A stretch of DNA of 64,000 nt, taken from assembly GCF_017313265.1 (NCBI RefSeq), contig NZ_JAFLQZ010000003.1, positions 496,001 to 560,000 on the forward strand, written 5' to 3'. A program made the translations under genes and the position numbers. The notes below the pieces were generated by a model, which searched no databases, was not told the DNA's origin, and worked only from the letters and a program-made list of their open reading frames with translations. The DNA comes from Hymenobacter telluris. GTDB taxonomy: Bacteria > Bacteroidota > Bacteroidia > Cytophagales > Hymenobacteraceae. Positions 59,699 to 64,000 of this stretch are shown here, one piece after another. Position 1 is the stretch's first letter. Every line of letters starts with the position of its first letter.

Positions 59699-60883
59699 AT
59701 GCCCACATCGTCTATTCCGGACTTGCAAGCCCCCGATTCTGCTGTCGATACGCCGCCCCTTCCTTTTCCTTCACCCGAAACTGCTGCTGCCAACTTAGTG
59801 CCCCGCTTACTGGCGCAGGCGCCACTTTCCGACTTTGAAGGTGGCTTTCCAACCCAGGAATTCAACTGGCTCCGGGAAGCGGGTCTCCTGACGGCCCCGC
59901 TGCCGGTGGCACTTGGCGGCGCCGACTTTGCCGAGGTCTGCCACACCTTGTCGCTGCTACGCACGCTCCGGCACATCGGGCACGGCAACCTAGCCGTAGG
60001 GCGCGTGTATGAAGGGCACGTAAACGCGCTGCAACTGCTCCAACGCTTCGGTACGGCCACCCAGGTGGCGCGCTACGCCACCGATGCGCACAGTGGGCAT
60101 TGGTTTGGGGTGTGGAACACCGAAGCGGCCGACGGCGTGAAACTGGAGCCCCTGCCCAACGGCCGCTACCGGCTGCACGGCAGCAAAACCTTCGGCTCGG
60201 GTTCCGATTTTCTGAGTCGGCCGCTGCTCACGGCCGCGCTGCCTGATGGGGGTTGGCAAATGCTGATTCTGCCCGCCGATGAGCAGCAACCTACTTATGA
60301 TGCCAGCTTTTGGCGGCCCCTAGGTATGCGCGCCACCGCCAGCTTCCGGGTTGATTTTACGGGCCTGGAAGTGGGCCCTGATGATTTGATAGGCCAGCCC
60401 GGCGACTATTACCGTCAGCCGTGGTTTAGCGGCGGCGCCATCCGGTTTGCCGCCGTGCAGCTAGGCGGCGCCGAAGCGGTATTCGACGAAACCCGGCACT
60501 TTCTGCAAGGCTTGGGCCGCACCGACGACCCGTACCAACGGCAGCGCCTCGGCGAAATGGCCCTGCTCATCGAAAGCGGAAACCTCTGGCTGCGCGGCGC
60601 CGCCGACCACGCCAGCCGCCCCACCGCCGAGTCGGATGCGGAAGCTACCGTGGCGTATGCCAACATGATGCGCACGGCCATCGAGGAAATCTGTTTGCGC
60701 GTGCTGCAACTGGCCGAGCGGTGCGTAGGCGCCCGCGGCCTGCTGAAACCCGAGCCTTTTGAGCGCCTGCACCGCGACCTAACGCATTACCTCCGCCAGC
60801 CCGCCCCCGATGCCGCCCAAGCCGACGCCGGCCGCTTCGTCCTCGACCGTACCGCTCCCGCTCACTCCCTCTGGCATGCATAA
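59699..60883 (+). CDS. Acyl-CoA dehydrogenase-like flavoprotein
   Basis: A 394-residue protein with the acyl-CoA dehydrogenase fold. The N-terminal helical domain has QEFNWLREAGLLTAPLPVALGG. The middle beta domain has FGVWNTEAADGVKLEPL and YRLHGSKTFGSGSDFLSRPL. The C-terminal helical domain includes GGAIRFAAVQLGGAEAVFDETRHFLQ and CVGARGLLKPEPFERLHRDLTHYLRQPAPD. The catalytic base typical of short-chain enzymes is not obvious. It is unlikely to be a beta-oxidation enzyme: it is followed, with an 8-base overlap, by a PIG-L deacetylase gene and then a methyltransferase. A modification role on an acylated or nitrogen-containing substrate is inferred. Confidence 0.8.
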   Translation: MPTSSIPDLQAPDSAVDTPPLPFPSPETAAANLVPRLLAQAPLSDFEGGFPTQEFNWLREAGLLTAPLPVALGGADFAEVCHTLSLLRTLRHIGHGNLAVGRVYEGHVNALQLLQRFGTATQVARYATDAHSGHWFGVWNTEAADGVKLEPLPNGRYRLHGSKTFGSGSDFLSRPLLTAALPDGGWQMLILPADEQQPTYDASFWRPLGMRATASFRVDFTGLEVGPDDLIGQPGDYYRQPWFSGGAIRFAAVQLGGAEAVFDETRHFLQGLGRTDDPYQRQRLGEMALLIESGNLWLRGAADHASRPTAESDAEATVAYANMMRTAIEEICLRVLQLAERCVGARGLLKPEPFERLHRDLTHYLRQPAPDAAQADAGRFVLDRTAPAHSLWHA

Positions 60884-61622
60884 CGAGCGCACTTTCGATT
60901 TCCAGAGCCTGCCCCTGCGTTCCGCTGATTACGCGGCTACTTTGGGCCCCACGGTGGTTATTGCTCCTCACCCCGATGATGAAAGCCTAGGCTGCGGCGG
61001 CCTGCTGGCGCTGCTACGGAAGGCTGGCGTGCCCGTGTGGTGCGTGCTGGTCAGCGACGGAAGCATGTCGCACCCCAACTCGGTAAAGTTTCCGGCAGCC
61101 GCCCGGCAGGCCCTGCGTGCAACCGAGCTACGTTTGGCTCTAACCGAACTAGGCGTAGATTCCAATGAACTGCAAACCCTCAACCTCACCGACGGAGCCG
61201 TGCCGACACCTGATACGCCGACCGGTGCGATGGCCGTGCAGCATCTGTACAATTTCCTGCAACAGATAGGCGCCAAAACCATTCTGTGCCCGTGGCGGCG
61301 CGACCCGCACCCCGACCACCGCGCCACCAGTGAGCTGGTTCGGTCAACTATAGCCAAGCTGCCGCAGCCGCCACGCCTGCTCGAATACGTGGTCTGGGCC
61401 TGGGAACGGGCTGCCCCCGCCGATTTACCTCAGCCCGGCGAAGCTACTGGCTGGCGGCTGGACATCAGTGCCGTGCTGCCGCAGAAGCAACGGGCCATTG
61501 CCGCGCACCGCTCCCAATTGGCCCCCGGCATTATCGACGACGACCCAACAGGTTTTCTGCTATCAGCGGACATGCTGGCTCACTTTGCCCAGCCGTTTGA
61601 GGCCTATCTGGAGGTTGATTGA
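60876..61622 (+). CDS. PIG-L/LmbE family N-deacetylase
   Basis: A 248-residue zinc-dependent deacetylase of the PIG-L/LmbE family, which removes acyl groups from N-acetylglucosamine-like substrates. Zinc ligands are seen as VVIAPHPDDESLGCGGLLALL (near residue 34) and the later His in RRDPHPDHRATSELV (near 148). ATG 60876 lies inside the end of the preceding gene, so the two are coupled. The C-terminal part is typical of bacterial family members. The TGA stop (61620-61622) falls in an octamer repeat. The real substrate is unknown. Confidence 0.9.
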   Translation: MHNERTFDFQSLPLRSADYAATLGPTVVIAPHPDDESLGCGGLLALLRKAGVPVWCVLVSDGSMSHPNSVKFPAAARQALRATELRLALTELGVDSNELQTLNLTDGAVPTPDTPTGAMAVQHLYNFLQQIGAKTILCPWRRDPHPDHRATSELVRSTIAKLPQPPRLLEYVVWAWERAAPADLPQPGEATGWRLDISAVLPQKQRAIAAHRSQLAPGIIDDDPTGFLLSADMLAHFAQPFEAYLEVD

Positions 61623-61712
61623 TAATTGCTGATTGGTTGATGTGCTGATGGATTATTATTCACTAACCGGCACATCAACCAATCAGCACACCAGCAAATC
61701 AACACATCACCC
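61623..61712. repeat. Octamer inverted repeat between deacetylase and methyltransferase genes
   Basis: GCTGATTGGTTGATGTG (61628-61644) and its perfect inverted copy (61671-61687) form 17-base arms. The surroundings carry further GCTGATTG/GTTGATGT/GCTGATGG-type eight-base units on both sides. It fills the gap up to the methyltransferase ATG at 61718. Confidence 0.85.
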
Positions 61713-61717
61713 ATTCC

Positions 61718-62320
61718 ATGAATCCAAACCAACCCCATACCCTGCGGCCTGAATATTTCGATGAGGTGTACCGTGCCAACAACGACCCGTGGAACTTCGA
61801 AACCAGCCCGTATGAACAAGGTAAATACGCCGATACAATGGCCGCACTGCCCCCCGAACGGCAGTATGAAAGCGCCTTTGAAGTGGGCTGCTCCCTGGGC
61901 GTGCTAACCGAACAGCTAGCAACCCGGTGCCGCCATCTGCTGGCCATTGACGTAGCCCAGGCGCCGCTGGAACGTGCCCGCCAACGCTGTGCGCATCTTC
62001 CGCAGGTGGAGTTTCGGCAGATGACTTTGCCAAACGAGTTTCCGGCGGCTGAAACCTTCGACTTGGTGGTGCTATCGGAAGTAGGCTACTACTGGGCAAT
62101 GCCTGATTTAGAGCAGGTAACCAACCACTTGCTGGCCGCTTTACAGCCCGGTGGCCATCTGCTGCTTGTGCACTGGACTCCACCAGTCCACGACTACCCG
62201 CTAACCGGCGACGAAGTGCACGATTTTTTTCTGGCTAAAACCGGTCCTGATGGTCCCCTAAAGCACCTACACGGCCATCGGGCGGCGCAATACCGCCTGG
62301 ATTTGCTGGCTCGCACTTAA
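61718..62320 (+). CDS. NodS-like SAM-dependent methyltransferase
   Basis: A 200-residue class I methyltransferase. The opening RPEYFDEVYRANNDPWNFETSPYEQGKYADTMAALP matches the NodS group (N-methyltransferases of Nod-factor-like sugars). The SAM-binding glycine motif is AFEVGCSLGVLTEQLA (near residue 49), with LLAIDVA and FDLVVLSEVGYYW. ATG 61718 was chosen right after the repeat. The 3' end overlaps the 3' end of the convergent glycosyltransferase gene by 54 bases. The substrate is likely an amino sugar given the deacetylase next door, but this is inferred. Confidence 0.88.
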   Translation: MNPNQPHTLRPEYFDEVYRANNDPWNFETSPYEQGKYADTMAALPPERQYESAFEVGCSLGVLTEQLATRCRHLLAIDVAQAPLERARQRCAHLPQVEFRQMTLPNEFPAAETFDLVVLSEVGYYWAMPDLEQVTNHLLAALQPGGHLLLVHWTPPVHDYPLTGDEVHDFFLAKTGPDGPLKHLHGHRAAQYRLDLLART

Positions 62321-63553
62321 TGGTTGCGTAGATGGCAAGGGTACGTTGCTGGCCGCTTCAGCTTCCAGTTGCTCCTGCTGGGCAATCAACTGGCGCAGCT
62401 CTTTAACTGCTACTGATAAGGTAGTTACCCGCCCCCGCCGCCACACGGCCCGGTGCTTCAATACCCACTCCCACAGCAACCCAAACGTGGGCGCACTGGT
62501 AATCTGCCGCGCCAACGGGCTGGCGGGCACGCTCAGCACTGCGGCCAAGCGCACACACAACGGCCACTGCTGGCGCGGCTGTTGCCGGGCCTGCGCCCAT
62601 AGTTGCCGCAGTTTCCGGCGGGCCGTCCATTCGGCGGCCAGCGCCACCCCGCTTTCCACCAGCGGCTCCCGTTGCTGCCGGGTCATGCGGGCCCATTCGC
62701 GCAACTGCCACGATAGGCCCACCGCCACACGGCCCGCATATCGCGCCGACGTGCTGACTCGCACTGCCGGGCTGTGGCGCAAACGCAAATCGTGGCGGCG
62801 CAGGGCCTGCCAAAGCGCCTCATCTTCCAGAAACGGCACCACCGGCAAACCACCCACCTGCTGGTAGGCTGCCACCGTAAGCGCCAAGCTAGCCCCGAAA
62901 TGCTGGTGGTGCCGCGGACACGGGTCGGCGGGTTCTGGGTCGAGCAACGCTTCGAGGCGGGCCCGCAGTAGGCGGTACGCGGCGTCGTGCAGGTGGGTCC
63001 GGCGTACTGGGCCCTTCTGGGCATTCGTTTGTTCCGGAAAAATACGGCCGCCTACTGCATCGGCACCGGCTTGTATTTCCATGAGGGTTGCGGCCAGCCA
63101 GGTTGGTGCCACCCGGGTATCGGCGTCGGTACTGGCGATAATACCGGTAGCGCCAGCCACCGATTCTAGCCGGCGGCAGGCTTCATCCATCAGCAGGCGG
63201 CGGGCTTGCCCCACATGCGCTTCGGCGGGCGGCAACTTCACTTCAGCCACGTACAGCGCCAAGCTCGGATGCTGCTGGGCAAACTTGCGCACCACGGCGG
63301 CCGTCCGGTCTTTGCAGTTATTGGCCAGCACCAAAATTTCGTACGTAACAGGGTCGAGGGGCTGGCCGGCCAGGTTTGTTTGAGCAGCCAGGGCAGCTAG
63401 TGTAGCCGGCAGGTTGGTGGCTTCGTCTTTGGCCGGAATAATAACGCTTACGAGCACGCCCGGATGGGGAGCGGCAGTTTCTTGCCAGATAGTAGCTGGC
63501 ATAGATGCAGTAGGAAAAGCAGGCGTGGCGAAACTAGCGGCGGGAGGTAGCAT
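62267..63553 (-). CDS. Family 2 glycosyltransferase
   Basis: A 428-residue GT2 enzyme. The nucleotide-sugar binding domain opens VSVIIPAKDEATNLPATLAALAAQ (near residue 35). The DxD-type motif is IASTDADTRVAPTWLAATL (near 135), and PFLEDEALWQALRRHDLRLRHSP (near 240) contains the ED of the acceptor side. The C-terminal third is basic with several Arg/Gln-rich stretches. It has no obvious transmembrane segment. ATG 63553 was chosen because it gives the standard N-terminal distance; an in-frame start at 63640 is possible. It converges with, and overlaps, the methyltransferase gene. Confidence 0.88.
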   Translation of the reverse strand: MLPPAASFATPAFPTASMPATIWQETAAPHPGVLVSVIIPAKDEATNLPATLAALAAQTNLAGQPLDPVTYEILVLANNCKDRTAAVVRKFAQQHPSLALYVAEVKLPPAEAHVGQARRLLMDEACRRLESVAGATGIIASTDADTRVAPTWLAATLMEIQAGADAVGGRIFPEQTNAQKGPVRRTHLHDAAYRLLRARLEALLDPEPADPCPRHHQHFGASLALTVAAYQQVGGLPVVPFLEDEALWQALRRHDLRLRHSPAVRVSTSARYAGRVAVGLSWQLREWARMTRQQREPLVESGVALAAEWTARRKLRQLWAQARQQPRQQWPLCVRLAAVLSVPASPLARQITSAPTFGLLWEWVLKHRAVWRRGRVTTLSVAVKELRQLIAQQEQLEAEAASNVPLPSTQPLSASQQIQAVLRRPMAV

Positions 63554-63646
63554 CGGGTATTCTGATACGCGAATCAGGAAAGAAATAGTAACATAAAAGC
63601 TAGGCACTTGTCTAGCGTCGAGCTTACCGCAGGCAGACAAAACAGT

Positions 63647-63673
63647 GGCCCTTCCACACGGGGCGGAAGGGCC
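63647..63673. terminator. Terminator upstream of the glycosyltransferase gene
   Basis: GGCCCTTCC/GGAAGGGCC with a 9-base loop, flanked by TTTT on the minus strand side. It lies past the stop of the outer-membrane protein gene on the minus strand. Confidence 0.7.
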
Positions 63674-63730
63674 GAAAAATTGCCTAGGTATGCTCTAGAA
63701 AGCAGCAGCGCTTTTGCTGATACGAACTGC

Positions 63731-64000
63731 CTAGAATGCCTCGCCCACGGCGAAAATGATACCCGAGTTGCCCCCGGAACCCACCCCGTAGTCGAGGCGA
63801 ATATTAAGCCGGTCGCGGCGGTTGAAGCGGAAGCGGGCACCCAGGCCACCAGCCAGCTTGGTGCCGTCGAAGGTGTAATCAGAAATCTTATAGCCCACTT
63901 GGCCTGCACCTAGGAAGCCAACCACGTCGAAACGCCAGAACAGTTTCTGCCGAATTTCGGCCTGCACCGTAGTGAACTGCCGGTCGCGGAAGCGGTTTTC
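63731..64000 (-). CDS. C-terminal part of an outer-membrane beta-barrel protein (partial)
   Basis: Ninety residues at the 3' end of a gene that runs off the right edge. Alternating hydrophobic/polar strands (FDVVGFLGAGQVGYKISDYTF, LAGGLGARFRFNRRDRLNIRLDYGVGSG) end in a C-terminal Phe (GIIFAVGEAF). This end is typical of Omp85/BamA-like or related surface-antigen barrels, where the terminal aromatic residue is recognised by BAM. The remainder of the gene is outside the window. Confidence 0.75.
   Translation of the reverse strand, partial: ENRFRDRQFTTVQAEIRQKLFWRFDVVGFLGAGQVGYKISDYTFDGTKLAGGLGARFRFNRRDRLNIRLDYGVGSGGNSGIIFAVGEAF

Noticed and set aside
59699..60883. Beta-oxidation operon
   Set aside because: Only one acyl-CoA dehydrogenase-like gene is present and its neighbours are a deacetylase, a methyltransferase and a glycosyltransferase rather than thiolase or hydratase genes.

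Overview
The window looks like a chromosomal segment of a Bacteroidota bacterium, most likely a Hymenobacter-like member of the Cytophagales. The support is: protein-coding DNA of high G+C with a few AT-richer genes; many Bacteroidota-type -7 promoter elements (TAnnTTTG) and almost no Shine-Dalgarno sequences; a secreted protein with a type IX secretion (T9SS) C-terminal sorting domain and a PorZ-like T9SS component; a two-component system with a double beta-propeller sensor; and a NuoG that ends before the molybdopterin-fold domain. The genus is an inference. I saw no rRNA, tRNA, CRISPR array, transposase or prophage.

Layout. 1-5.97 kb holds assorted housekeeping and metabolic genes: a 2Fe-2S thioredoxin-fold protein, a YjjG-like HAD nucleotidase, a small P-loop kinase, a GH43 glycosidase, PruA and a Uma2-type nuclease. 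6.1-22.4 kb is the respiratory complex I locus. nuoA-J and nuoK-N are separated by a 2.1-kb island with a membrane protein and an ECF sigma factor plus small membrane protein on the opposite strand. 22.4-26.4 kb is a two-component pair, followed by sdpR/sdpI and a T9SS cargo protein. 29.8-38 kb has aspS, two small secreted proteins, tadA, sodA, a nucleoside permease, an orphan AAA ATPase and ndk. 38.4-42.7 kb has nrnA and four consecutive FKBP-type prolyl isomerases destined for the cell envelope. 42.7-51.2 kb has recO, porZ, tdk, a ferredoxin, a conserved protein of unknown function and two polytopic membrane proteins. 51.3-57.7 kb is the cell-shape operon mreB-mreC-mreD-mrdA-rodA, with a 23S-IVP-like four-helix-bundle gene wedged between mrdA and rodA. 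57.9-64 kb has purH, a four-gene module (acyl-CoA dehydrogenase-like, PIG-L deacetylase, NodS-like methyltransferase, family-2 glycosyltransferase), and the 3' end of an outer-membrane beta-barrel gene.

The most unusual feature is between the genes. At least 16 gaps carry inverted repeats or solo arms built from phased 7- or 8-base units. Several unit families recur at unrelated loci, some arms are perfect (31 bp between nuoF and nuoG), and many reach into stop codons or lie within a few bases of the next start codon. One family forms perfect 27-bp terminal inverted repeats around the IVP-like gene and appears to supply the TTG start codon of rodA; a solo copy appears to do the same for the yjjG-like gene. 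I regard this hairpin and four-helix-protein combination as the best candidate for an undescribed system here. The second is the acyl-CoA dehydrogenase/deacetylase/methyltransferase/glycosyltransferase module.

All calls come from reading the sequence. Homology and fold assignments rest on recognised motifs and were not searched.
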